This document shows positions 53,611 through 64,000 of a stretch of DNA of 64,000 bases, in pieces. Source of the stretch: Areca catechu. Its lineage: Eukaryota; Streptophyta; Magnoliopsida; Arecales; Arecaceae. Every line of letters starts with the position of its first letter. The first letter of the stretch is position 1. Location: the NCBI GenBank assembly GCA_021397845.1, contig CM038043.1, forward strand, positions 128,012,013-128,076,012, given 5' to 3'. The notes below the pieces were generated by a model. The model was not told where the DNA came from. It ran no database searches and saw only the letters and a list, made by a program, of their open reading frames with translations. A program made the translations under genes and the position numbers.

Positions 53611-55028
53611 ATTGCTTCCCAAAGATCTGCTAGGAAGGTTCTTCAAGATGGTGAATCAAGTACACGCAGTGAAGATGCAAAAGAAAAGAGAGAAAAGAGG
53701 AAACGGTCATCCACTATGCAACAAGAAGAAAAAACTCCTTCTCCTCCTGGATAGATTATCTCAATGACCAACCGGCCCCTTACTTGTGGAAGAAGAATAG
53801 ATTTCTCCTTCCTAGAGGAAATGAACATGAAGATCGGAAGATGGATAGAAAGCAAGGGCTGAAAGCAATTATGTTCTTTGGACATCTTAACCTATCCCTC
53901 ACTTGGTATGGATCTTTATGAAAATATAGTTCTTCAAGAATTTCATTTGGAATCAATAGTTAAGGGAATCAAGATCATCGTGGATGAAGATTGGGCAATT
54001 TGCTGCAAATGCCAATGAACGGTGCCACTGAGCTTCTTCTACCGGACAAAGAACACACTCTAAAATTGATTTTGAAAAAAGAAGACGTGAGCTCAGTTCA
54101 GCATGTACAGCCAACTTGCTATCAAAAGAAATGAGGCTTCTTCACAATATGATCAGCAGGATTTTTCTTCCCAGGACTGGTCACTTTGACTGGGTCAGCA
54201 AAAAAGACAATGACTTTTATGGGACATCTAATAGAAGAAAAGCCTCTCAATCTTCCTTATATAATGATGATCCAGATGACCGAAGTAGCTAGGAATGTCA
54301 AAGCCTGTCTACCATACGGTATGGTTTTCACTCTACTGTTTGAAGAAGCTGGTGTTGACTTATCCAATGAAATAGGTAAGCCTCTACATCACTCTGATAC
54401 TTATTCCTTCAATTCACTAAAAAGAATGGGTTACAAACTACATAAAGGAATATGGATAAAGAAAATACCTAGTCAGGTTGCTGCTACCTCCTCAGGAGAT
54501 GATGAAGCTACTACTATTGAAGAAAGAACTAAAGGTACAATGATTACTCCATCTAATCTTAAGAAGCTGATATTTCAGAAGATGGAAACTATGTCAAACT
54601 CATTGACAGATCACTTGAATTCTACAATTGACGAGAAGAGAAACATGGTTAATGCAAGCTTTCAGAAATGAGATCTGAACAGAAGCTTCACCAGGAGAAA
54701 TTTGAAAAGGAAATGGAGGATTTTAAAGATGAAGTCAGAAGCATCTTGCTACTATCCTAGAAAGAAACAGTCACTGTTGAAGTTGCTCCTAAACAAATCT
54801 TCAAGGAGCCACTTGAAACTCCTATTCAACCTTCTCCTGCTCCTTCATCTGATCCACCTAAGCCTAAACCTGTTGAAACCAAAAAGAAACCCAAAACCAA
54901 GAAGACTAAGACTTTTAGAGCCCTTGTTATAAGTTCAGGGATTTAAGGTTTAAACCCTGAAAACTAAGACCTCTGATAAGGTCATAGAGGTTGGCTCCTC
55001 TTCTTCTAGTGAAGAAGAAGAAGAATAG
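53611..55028 (+). pseudogene. Element G env-position ORF (putative plant transposon protein domain)
   Basis: The N-terminus appears as (M)ASQRSARKVLQDGESS with the ATG decayed to ATT. The core is broken (FHLESIVKGIKIIVDE near 53945; MRLLHNMISRIFLPRTGHFD near 54130). The frame 54186-54671 is open: GHLIEEKPLNLPYIMMIQMT, LPYGMVFTLLFEEAGVDLSN, then SLTDHLNSTIDEKRN. The end is a lysine/proline-rich stretch and SSSSSEEEEE before a TAG at 55028. It is homologous to B 40708-42323 and A 3369-1621. No transmembrane or signal sequence is seen. Confidence 0.8.
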
Positions 55029-55817
55029 TTTATTTGGTTAGTCTTTAGGTTGTATTTCTGACTTTGTTAATGTTCTACTTTTTGTCTTTTACAATGTACT
55101 TTATTTCCTACTTTGTATGGCATATTTCTCATGAAATGAAAGATCTTTTAGCAATTTCATTTATTGTCATTTGATAAACTATGATGAATTTTTAATTAGA
55201 ATTTTCAATTTGAGAAAGTGAAATTATCTCAAACAAATATTAAAGACTTTCTCAATCTATTTCAAAATCTGAGCTTTATTGAAATCATCTTTTTGATTGA
55301 TTAACAAAAAGTGAGAGAATGGTGAATAATGGCATTAATGTTTATGTTATTGGTATATGTTTGTGTTGTCATGAAAATTTTTGATATCTTTATTGAGCTT
55401 CCTACCAATTATTCTTATAGTGCATAAAAGAATGAAAAAGGGGGAGCACAAAAGTGATAGTATCCAATTTGACCTTAAAACCTAGAGAAAGGGGGAGACT
55501 CTCTTGAATGGTTTTGCTTTAATTGCTATACAATGGTTTTATAGTTTTACTCTGACTGCTTTATAAATCAATCTAAATTCTGTTAAATCCTTTTAACTCT
55601 GATACTCCGTGTTTTGTGCTAACTATAATATTATGAAGCATGAAAAGTTTAATATTTTGATGATAAATAGTGATATCATCTCTTGAGCTCTGATACTTAG
55701 TTATAATTTTAATTAGCTCTAATACGTGTGAATATTTAACTTTCAAATACCATTATACATGTAATTGTAAAGAATTTTTCATGCCCAGTGTTTTGTCATC
55801 ATCAAAAATGAGGAGAT
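55029..55817 (+). other. Element G 3' non-coding region and polypurine tract
   Basis: AT-rich, without a supported gene. Purine blocks AAAAAGGGGGAGCACAAAAG (55435) and AGAGAAAGGGGGAGA (55484) lie ahead of the final tract ATCAAAAATGAGGAGAT (55801-55817). The former may act as accessory primers, as internal purine tracts do in some elements; this is inference. Confidence 0.6.
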
Positions 55818-57534
55818 TGTTGACCCCATAAGTGATTTTGATGATAACCAAACATTGGAGCATGTACATTAATTTCTAACAACTCTTCAAGTGTTTTACA
55901 AGTTTTTGTAGGATGATTTAAATGTTCAAATTTCAACTCTTACACTTTTGTTTCTTGGTTGAGTTATGTTGTAATTTATTTTTGTAAAGAAGAACCCAAT
56001 AAAATAGCTAAGAAAAATTCTTGAAAAAGGGTTACTTCTATATGTGTGTGCCTTAGAATTATTTTGAGTTGGCATGTTTAAATAACGTAAGAATGTTGGT
56101 AAGAGTTTTTCTTTGAGTTCAAGTATAAAAAATTTTGAAAAAGATACTTGAGCCGACCTAGCATGATTTAGAGCTGACTCCACCAACTGGCACGCAGCAA
56201 GGATTCTGGTACGTAGCAATCCGAGCTGACTCAAAGGTAACTGAGCTGACTCCAATGAATCTGAGTCGACTGGAATATATCCGAGCCGACTCCTCCAGAG
56301 TCCAGTTTTTGAAGATTTCTAAGAACAGTCAGGCAAGCCGACCCGAACTAGAAAGAGCTGACTCTGCCAGACCTAATTTTGAAGACTTGAGAAAGCGAGC
56401 TAACCCAAACTGCAATGAGCAGACTCTTCTAGAGTAATGATTTCAAAACCTGAGAAGAAGAGTCGACCAAAGATCAAAAGAGATGACTCTTCGTGTTCAA
56501 GTTTTTTAAAGATACAAGTTTGAGCCGACCCGAGCTATCAAGAGCCGACTCGTCCAGAGTAAAGTTTTGCACCCTGAGACAGAGTCGACTGCACTGAAGA
56601 TTTGGCGACTCGACCTATCGACTCGAAGGATCCGAGCCGACTCGAACATCGTTTTCAGGTATCCAACGGCTTGTTCCAGATTTTGTTTTTGAATGCCAAA
56701 AAGTATTCCAATAGTCACAAATCACTTCTTAATGGTCTATAATAACTAGAATTGCCTTAGAGTGATAGAAGACTTTATATTTGAAGGATTTGAACTTCCT
56801 TGAAGCAATAATTAGAGAGTTCTTCAAAGATTTGAGAGCTTCATTGAATATCATACCTAGCAAGAAGAAAGAGCACAAGAGCATTCAAGTCAGCCTTCAA
56901 GTCTTCACCAACTCTAATATGAAGCTTGAAGCAATTTGGGAAGAAGCAACTGAAGCCATTAAAGCTTATTCAAGTGTATTCAAGTGGACTTCCATCGCGC
57001 TGCACCGGCAACTATCCGACAAATTGAGTTTGTCATTTATTGTTGCATTTATTTCAATTCATTTCTGAGTTATTAGGTTATTGGTAAGCCCAGTTGAAAA
57101 ACCAAATAGGTTCTTGGTGAGCCTTTGATAAAAATCAAGTGTTGGGTTCTTGGTGATCCTGGTAAAATCAAGATAGGTTTCTTTGGTGAGCCTGTTTAAA
57201 ACCAAAGAGTGTTGGGTTTTCTTTGGTAATCCCGTTAAAACCAAAATGTAGAGGTTTTGGATTGTGATCCTATAAAATAATCCTATTGTATTCGAGTGTG
57301 AATATTGTGAAAATCCTAAGTAGTATCTTGGATAGTGGACGTAGGAGTTGGGTTGCTCCAAACAACTATAAATTTGGTGTGTTTGTGTTGTGCTTACTTG
57401 ACTCTGTTTTGCTTCTGTAATTTATAACTCTGTCATAATGCCTAACACTTTTAAGGGATTTTTATTTGCACATTATCTTGCTTTAAATTTTAAATCCCAA
57501 TTCACCCTCCTCTTGGGCAGCCACTTGGGCAACA
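55818..57534 (+). repeat. Element G 3' LTR
   Basis: Starts TGTTGACCCC and ends GGGCAACA, followed by the TTATC duplicate. It carries the same GAGCCGACTC array at about 56150-56650, with six exact GCCGAC cores. Confidence 0.94.
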
Positions 57535-58215
57535 TTATCTATGAGAGTATAAATCAAGTTTAAGAATCTAAAATTAATATGTTTGTATACAAATATGAGT
57601 TATTTAAGATAAATTATAGTGAAAATATAATTTATATGTTTATTAGATTTACTAATATTATAATTGATTTGAAAAGTCTTGGCAAAAACTATACTAAAAG
57701 TGAATTTGTATAAAAAATTCTTAGATCATTGCCAAAAATATAGGAAGCCAAGGTGATTGTGATTCAAAAAGCTAAAAATCTTAACAAGTTATCTTTTGAA
57801 GGGCTCATTGGCTCACTCATAACTCATAAGCTGAGCATGAAGTAAAATATAGAAGAAGAAGCAAAGAAAAGAAGGACCATCTCCTTGAAATTAATAGCCA
57901 AGGAAGATAAAGAAGAAGAATCTTCAAAAGATTCTGATAATAATGATGAAAGGCCATGATTACATGAAGATTCAGAAGGTTTATGAGAAAAAAAGATATG
58001 GCTTAAAGAAAAAAGGAATTAGTAAAGGTGAAGGAAGCAACGAGAATAAAAAGGATAAGAAATAGGAGCAATCAACACTATGTTATGAATGTAAAAAACC
58101 TAGACATTTTAGAAACAGCTGCTCTCTACCTAAAAAGATCTTTGAGAAGTTTAAAAAGAAGACAATGATAGCTACTTAGAGTAATCATAAAGACACAAGC
58201 TCTGGAAAAGAAGAA
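57535..58215 (+). pseudogene. Element F gag, second part
   Basis: Continues gag after G (YESINQV, FVYKYELFKINYSENI), with many stops, then SLPKI and EAKVIVIQKAKNLNKLS. The first zinc knuckle CYECKKPRHFRNSC is at 58081-58122. It ends at SGKEE where H inserts (AAGAA at 58211-58215 is the probable H target duplicate, its partner being outside). Confidence 0.85.
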
Positions 58216-59759
58216 TGTTGGCTTTGGGCCTTGATTTTGATGACTAACAAAATATTGAGTATGTGTTTTATACTAATGATTCAATTGTAGTTGTGAGTTT
58301 CAGGATACAGGCATATCAAGTTTTTCCATACAAAAGTATCAAACTCATTGAATTTCAAACTAAGTGGATTTTAGTATTTTAGAAGTCCTCTCACTTAGGA
58401 AAACCTTAAAATGGGTCAATCTAGGCTTTTTGAAGAAGAAGTTGAAGTTTTATTGAAGAACTCTTTGAGTTTTGAAGTTTGGCATAGAGTTTTTTAAATG
58501 GCATAACCAAGTGTCGACTCATGGAACACAAAGTATCGACACTTTAGAAGATCTGACACATAGAAATCTATTTGGCATGTCTTGAGCCGACTCATAGAAG
58601 TCAAGTGTTGACTCATGAAGAAGTCAAGTGTCAACCTACAAAAATCAAGTATCGACTCCTAGCCTGAGATAAAAGAAGATACAGAACTATGTCATTTTGA
58701 AGATTTTATCAAGTGCTGCACTAAGTGTCGACTCTTAGAAGACTCTAGTGTCAACTCACAAGCTCCAAGTGTCGACTCAGAGGTCAACTCATAGCATGAG
58801 AACAGAATTGCAACAGAACTCAATTTTTTAAAAGATTATACCTTGAGTCAGCTCATGAAGATCCAAGTGTCGACTCATAGAGATCCAAGTGTCAACTCAT
58901 AAACAACTCAAGTGTCGACTCAGAGTTCTGACAACAATAATGGCTATATGTTTTGAAGCACAGTTTTGACTCCAAAAGGTCTCCAACGACTAGTTTTGCT
59001 CCACCAACGGTCATAAACCATTTTTTGAAAGTTTTTGAAGTATTTAACTCTCACCAAACTCATTCATGAAGAACTAACTCACCAGAGACAAATCCTACAT
59101 TTGAGAATATCACATCAAAAGTCAAAAAGAGAGCTTGAAAGAACATTCTATCTGAAAAGCTTCCAATCTAGTTGTTGAGCCTTTAAATAGACATTCCAAA
59201 AATGGTCTTCAAAGAATCCAAGGAGAAGACAACTCAAGCAAATCAACAAGAACTTCATAGCCTCTACTTTCTACTCTATAGAGAGTTTTTCTTATGCTTT
59301 ACTCTTGTATCTTTGAATTTATTTGTTATGACTAGTTTCAAGGGTGTTTGAAACTAGGTGTTAGGCCCTTCCAAGCTATGAATTGGAATCCAAGCCTAGG
59401 TTGGCTTGAGAAAATAATGTTGGTGAGCCTAAGTGAGAAAACCAACTTTGGGTTTGACTTGTGAGACCTTGAAAATAAGTTGGTTGTAATCTAGGTTGAT
59501 TAAAATGAAATTCTCAAGGGGTTGCTTGGGGAGTGGATGTAGGTTCTTGGTATGCACCAAACTACTATAAATCCTTTATGTTTGTGTGTGTGATTCTTCT
59601 TCTCATGCATTTACTGCTTACTTTACATAGCATTGCATCTTATTTATATTGTGCTTATTTGCATTGCTTCATAAACACTTTAAGTTCATCATATACTTGC
59701 TTTAAATTTTTAAAGAAATCCAATTCACCCCCCCTCTTGGGTTGCTATGCTGGGTAACA
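58216..59759 (+). repeat. Element H 5' LTR
   Basis: Contains about fifteen AAGTGTCGACTCATAG-type motif copies at 58500-58930, the inverse orientation of those in A's LTRs as read on the plus strand. It ends with the CAATTCACCCCCCCTCTTGG phrase and GGGTAACA. Confidence 0.94.
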
Positions 59760-59761
59760 AG

Positions 59762-59773
59762 TGGTATCAGAGC
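59762..59773 (+). promoter_or_regulatory. Element H primer-binding site
   Basis: Perfect TGGTATCAGAGC two bases after the LTR. Confidence 0.95.
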
Positions 59774-59818
59774 TTGGTACTTAGTATATAGGTCCAATGA
59801 TCTTAAGTTAAAGATCTA

Positions 59819-61497
59819 ATGTAACCTAAATTGGTGTTGGAATTGTTGAGGATCAAGCCTCAAACCATCCCCATTGTTCAATGGTACAAATTATACATAT
59901 TGGAAGACATGCATGTGCATTTACATTCAAGCCATTGATTATAATATTTGGAGGACCGTTGTTAAAGGTCCTCATCAGCCTACCATCTTGATTAATGGCA
60001 TTTCCACTCCTAAATTGGAAGATGATTGGGATAAGAATGATATTAAGCAAGTTGAGCTTAATGCTAAGGTTATGAATCTACTATTTTGTGCATTAGACCC
60101 AAGTGAATTCAATAGAATTTCAAATTCTCTCCGCCAAGAAAATATGGGATACACTTGAAGTTACCCATAAGGGTATATATCAAGTGAAGACTACCAAAGT
60201 TAACATGCTCATTCATACTTATGAAATGTTTAGAATAAAACCATCTGAATCTATTAGTGAAATGTACACTAGATTTGCTAACATTGTGAATAGCATGAGA
60301 AGCTTAGGTAAAGTCATTTCTAATGCTGAATTAGTTAACAAAATTCTCAGGTCACTTCATCATGTGATCCAAAGGTGACAGCAATTGAAGAAGCTAAGGA
60401 TGTCAACACTCTACCTCTTGAGCAGCTTTTGGGATCTCTCATGATATATGAGTTGTCACTAAAATAAAATGTTGCAGACAATGACAAAAAGAAGAAAACC
60501 ATAGCATTTAAGTTCACAACCAAGGATGATTCAAGTGATGATTCTGATGAGGAAGATGATGAAGATGAAATGGCTCTCATCTCAAGAAAGTTCAAGAGGT
60601 TCATGAGAAAGAAAAAGTATATTTTCAAAAAGAAGCCTCAAAAGGGAGAGCCTAGTAAAGAGAATGAGAAAGAGAAAAAAAGGGAGCAACCCATTTGTTT
60701 CGAGTGCAAGAAACCCGTCCACTTCAAGATGGACTACCCCTTGTTGAAGAAGAGTAGAAAGAAAGCCATGATGGAAACCTGGAGCGAGAGTGAGGACTCG
60801 AGTTCAAATGAAAAGCAGCAAGAGGTCACCAATTTTTATTTGATGGCTAACGATGATGAGATAAAATCTGAACATGAAAATGAATTTACTTTCGAAGAAT
60901 TGCATGATATTTTTGATGAATTGGTAGTTGAATATCAAAAGCTTAAAATGAAAAACAAAGAACTAAGAAAGCAAAATTTGGAGTTGATTAAAACAAATGA
61001 TAAGTCTTTGATTGAAAATGATTGTTTGCATCAAGAAAACAAGAAGTTAACTGATAAAATTACTTTTTTGGAGAAGGAAAAGGAAGATTTGAAAAAGGAT
61101 AAGTCTTATGCAACAATTGAGAAATTTGCTAAACAAAACAAAGAGTTTTTGCAAGAAAACAAGATGTACAAAGATGAACTTGAAAGAGTAAAATCTTTTG
61201 TTGAAAAATTTACTTATAGTTCTGAAAAACTCAACATGCTTTTAAATAATCAAAGAGCTATTTTTAACAAAGCTAGATTAGGTTTTATACTACAAAAATA
61301 ACAAAAATATTTTAAAAATTTTTTTGTGCCTGCTTCCTCTACTATTACTTGTTATTCTTGTGGTAAGGTAGGACATAAATCATATATGTGTGACAAAAAA
61401 AAATTGAATCAGGTTAGAAAAGTTTAGGTTCCAAAAGGAACCACATCTAGTAATCCTAAAGGACCCAATATGACTTGGGTACCTAAAGTCTCTACCT
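59819..61497 (+). pseudogene. Element H gag with two zinc knuckles, degraded
   Basis: The start region is damaged: comparison with A (ATGGCAGCCCAAATC) shows a lost base and CAA to TAA at about 59827. The gag core is open from 59874 (MFNGTNYTYWKTCMCIYIQA) with a frameshift near 60130, and SAKKIWDTLEVTHKG continues. The first knuckle CFECKKPVHFKMDYP (last Cys to Tyr) is at about 60698. A long KE-rich coiled coil (KLKMKNKELRKQNLELIKTN, EKEKEDLKKDKSYATIEKFA) occupies 60880-61301. The second knuckle CYSCGKVGHKSYMC is at about 61350-61392. Confidence 0.92.
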
Positions 61498-61944
61498 GAT
61501 TTGTTCTTGTAGGTGAGTCTTGCAGCCAACAAAAGATGATTGTGGTACCTCGATAGCAGTTTCTCAAGGCACATGACTAGAGATATGGAGCAATTCTCAT
61601 CTCTTGAGTATCAAAATGGTGAAAATATAACCTTCGATGATAATGGAAAGGGAAAAATCATCGGTATCGATAAAGTCCATATCACCCCCTCCACTTATAG
61701 ATAATGTTCTTCTTGTTGATGGTTTAAAGCATAACTTACTTAGTATTAGTCAATTTTGTAACAAAAAATTTAAAGTTATTTTTGAATCTTCCATGTGCAT
61801 TGTGTCTAGTCTTGATGACATCATCAAGTTTATTGGTCATAGGCATGGCAACATTTACTTGATTGATCTTGATGATCTACCAGTACAAAATGGTCAATGC
61901 CTAGTGGCAATGGAAGCCAAGATCAATGAAACTAGTTGGCTTTA
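61498..61944 (+). pseudogene. Element H aspartic protease, degraded
   Basis: The frame reads WYLDSSFSRHMTRDMEQFSS; the active site D-S-G of B is here D-S-S (61552-61560). GKGKIIGIDKVHITPS follows and, after a frameshift near 61690, LVDGLKHNLLSISQFC to a TAG at about 61943, just before integrase. A TGA precedes the WYLD block. Confidence 0.88.
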
Positions 61945-62890
61945 GCATCATAGACTAGGACATGTAAGTATGCATTTGCTTTCAAAACTTAACAAAAAGA
62001 ATCTCATTAAAGATTTGCCAAAACTTAGTTTTGAAAAGGACAAGATTTGTAGTGCTTACCAAGTTAGAAAACAAACTAAATCTTCTTTCAAACCTAAGGG
62101 AGTTGTCTCTACATCTAGACCCCTAGAATTACTTCATATGAACCTCTTTGGACCTACTAGAACAACTAGTTTAGGAGGTAAGAAGTATGGCCTAGTTATT
62201 GTGGATGATTTCTCATATTTTACATAGATCATGTTTTTAGCTCATAAAGATGAAACATTTTCTGTATTCATTAAATTTCATAAGAAAGTTTTAAATAAAA
62301 AAGGTGTTTCAATTATTTCTTTACGAAGTGATCATGGTATGGAATTTGAAAATCATGATTTTGAAAAATTTTGCAATGAAAATGGTATTCATCATAACTT
62401 TTCTGTACCTAGAACACCTCAACAAAATAGGGTGGTAGAAAGAAAAAATAGAACTCTCGAAGAAATATCATGCACCATGCTTTGCAAAAATGATTTGCCT
62501 AGATATTTTTGGGCAAACGCTATAAATACTGCTTGCTATATTTTAAATCATGTTTTAATCCTATCTATTTTAAAGAAAACACCTTATGAGCTTTGGAAAG
62601 GTAGGAAACTGACCATTAAGTATTTTCATATTTTTGGGTGCTGTTGTTTCATTTTAAATAATGGCAAAGACAATCTAAGTAAATTTGATGCCAAGTTAAA
62701 TAAGGGTATCTTTTTAGGATACTCTACATCTAGCAAGGCATACATGATCTTCAACAGAAGAACACTTCTTGTTGAAGAATCTATTCATGTTGTCTTTGAT
62801 GAGACTAATGAAAAATCTTCTAGAAGAGAAGATGTTGTTGATGATGAAATAGGTGTTCAAAAGATTAAAAAGCTGAGCATTAATGAATAG
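61945..62890 (+). pseudogene. Element H integrase, degraded
   Basis: The HHCC region HHRLGHVSMH ... CSAYQVRKQ has the last zinc-binding Cys replaced by Tyr (62057-62059). The core reads LLHMNLFGPTRTTSLGGKKY, where the first catalytic Asp is Asn (AAC at 62141-62143), then SLRSDHGMEFEN and NRVVERKNRTLEE with the remaining two acids present. A TAG at about 62226 replaces the Trp of FTWIMF. The C-terminal part (FLGYSTSSKAYMIFNRRTLL) reaches 62890. Confidence 0.93.
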
Positions 62891-64000
62891 CCATCTAAGG
62901 AGCAAAATGAAGTTCAAGAACAAGTACAAGGAGTTGGAGCCTCATCCACACCCAAGCCATTACCTAAAGAATGGAGGTATGCTCATGGTCATCCTAAAGA
63001 ACTTATAATTAGTGATCCATCGAAAGGGGTACGTACTCGTTCATCTTTAAGAAATGTATGTGATTACTTAGCTTTTGTTTCTCAAATTGAACCAAAATAA
63101 TTGAAGAAGCTGAAAATGATTATAATTGGATAAATGCTATGCAAGATGAACTAAATCAATTCAAAAGAAATAATGTTTGGACTTTAGTTGAAAGACCTAC
63201 TAATGTTTCTATAATTGGAACCAAATGGGTATTCAGAAACAAACTTGATAAAAATGGAATAGTTACTAGAAATAAAGTTAGGCTAGTTGCCAAAGACTAC
63301 AATCAGGAGGAAGGGATTGATTTTGATGAAACCATTGCTTTTATTGCTAGACTTAAGGCAATTAGACTATTATTAGCATTTGCATGTTTCATGGATTTCA
63401 AACTATTTCAAATGGATGTCAAAAATGCTTTTCTAAATAGATTTATTAAAGAAGAAGTATATGTAGATCAGCCCCCTGCTTTTGAAAGTCATGAATTTTT
63501 CAATCATGTTTTTAAACTTTATAAAGCTTTGTATGGTTTGAAATAAGCTCCAAGAGCTTGGTATGATAGATTAAGTAGATTTCTACTTGAAATAGTTTTT
63601 CTAGAAGAAATGCAGACACAACATTATTTTTGAAAAAGAAAAATGATGACTTATTAGTAGTACAAGTATATGTTAATGACATCATTTTTGGTGCTACTAA
63701 TGAGGTTCTTTACCAAGAGTTTGCCAAGCTTATGCAAGGAGAGTTCGAGATGAGTATGATGGAAGAGCTAAATTTCTTCTCGAACTCCAAATTAAGCAAA
63801 CTAGAGAAGGGATCTTCATTAACAAAGCTAAGTATACAAGAGAAATCTTAAAGAAGTTTAGAATGAAGACTACCAGATCAATAGGTACACCTATGAGCCC
63901 TTCTTGTAAATTAGATAAAGATGAAATAGGTAAAAGTGTAGATCAAAAATTATATAGAGGTATCATTGGTTCATTGCTTTATTTGACTACAAGTAGGCCA
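62891..64000 (+). pseudogene. Element H reverse transcriptase, cut by window end
   Basis: After an acidic linker (PLPKEWRYAHGHPKELIISD), RT opens at 63139: MQDELNQFKRNNVWTLVERP, GTKWVFRNKLDKNG, DFDETIAFIARLKAIRLLLA and FKLFQMDVKNAFLNR. A TAA at 63544 replaces Gln in LKQAPRAWYD. A frameshift near 63590 precedes VQVYVNDIIFGATNE, where the first Asp of YVDD is Asn (63675-63677). The KLYRGIIGSLLYLTTSRP block is at the window end. RNase H and the 3' part are outside. Confidence 0.93.

Larger units (their letters stand above)
48807..57534 (+). mobile_element. Element G: SIRE/Maximus-type Ty1-copia element with gag-RT deletion, inserted in F
   Basis: LTRs are 48807-50542 (1736 bp) and 55818-57534 (1717 bp), starting TGTTGACCCC and ending GGCAACA. 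The target duplication TTATC is at 48802-48806 and 57535-57539. The PBS is at 50545-50556 and the polypurine tract at 55801-55817. The coding region is gag (50588-51925), joined by deletion directly to the middle of RT, then RNase H and the env-position ORF. LTR mismatch is about 4% over the first 195 bp by eye, making it one of the younger insertions. Protease and integrase are absent, so it could move only with help from other copies. Confidence 0.96.
47232..58215 (+). mobile_element. Element F: Ty1-copia retrotransposon, partial, interrupted by G and H
   Basis: A plus-strand LTR (47232-48408), a decayed PBS and the first part of gag (48466-48806) continue after G at 57535-58215, ending where H begins. 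The remainder lies beyond H, outside the window. The LTR start is degraded (TCTTAACC for TGTTGACC), so its exact boundary is uncertain by a few bases. It inserted into element E's gag. Confidence 0.85.
58216..64000 (+). mobile_element. Element H: SIRE/Maximus-type Ty1-copia retrotransposon, same family as A, right end outside window
   Basis: The 5' LTR 58216-59759 (1544 bp, starts TGTTGGCTTTGGGCC, ends GGGTAACA) is followed by a PBS, gag, zinc knuckles, protease, integrase and RT, which is cut by the window end. The LTR and all coding blocks match A more closely than B or G. Catalytic residues are lost in protease (DSS), integrase (HHCC Cys to Tyr; first Asp to Asn) and RT (YVND), so it is dead. 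Confidence 0.94.

Overview
This is plant nuclear repeat DNA, and every part of the window can be assigned to an LTR retrotransposon. I see no host gene, tRNA, rRNA or CRISPR. Primer-binding sites complementary to plant initiator tRNA-Met (TGGTATCAGAGC), SIRE/Maximus-type Ty1-copia elements with a third env-position ORF, chromodomain Ty3-gypsy elements and a Tat-type gypsy element with an antisense extra ORF point to a flowering plant with a large genome. The Tat-type element and its antisense ORF suggest a monocot. The species cannot be named from the sequence.

The layout is a set of nested insertions, most of them bounded by 5-bp target-site duplications (TSDs). The oldest layer is E, a minus-strand copia gag seen only at 46123-47231. 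Into E went A (minus strand, SIRE type, from left of the window to 46122) and F (plus strand, 47232-58215 and beyond). A contains D (minus-strand chromodomain gypsy, 7503-14553, TSD CTTGT) and B (plus-strand SIRE type, 15898-44518, TSD GGCTG). B contains C (plus-strand Tat-type gypsy, 21085-39148, TSD GCATG). C contains J (minus-strand gypsy, 22301-29361, TSD ACCAA, inside C's 5' LTR) and I (minus-strand small gypsy-like element, 31049-33409, TSD GAAGG). F contains G (plus-strand SIRE type, 48807-57534, TSD TTATC) and H (plus-strand sister of A, from 58216 past the window end).

All elements are damaged. The SIRE-type copies A, B and H keep the order gag - zinc knuckles - protease - integrase - RT - RNase H. 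A and B also show the env-position ORF; H leaves the window inside RT. They carry stops, frameshifts and lost catalytic residues. G has a large deletion joining gag to RT but keeps an intact YVDD. D and J both lack the RT/RNase H/integrase core and keep gag, the integrase C-terminus and chromodomain, and a shared reading frame of about 100 codons that I do not recognise. C has lost the region between protease and the integrase tail. It carries a 63/93-bp in-frame tandem array, an antisense 'putative gypsy type transposon' ORF and a 117-bp minisatellite inside each LTR. The copia LTRs carry many copies of a near-palindromic GAGTCGACTC / GAGCCGACTC motif.

All alignments and divergence figures were made by eye and are approximate.
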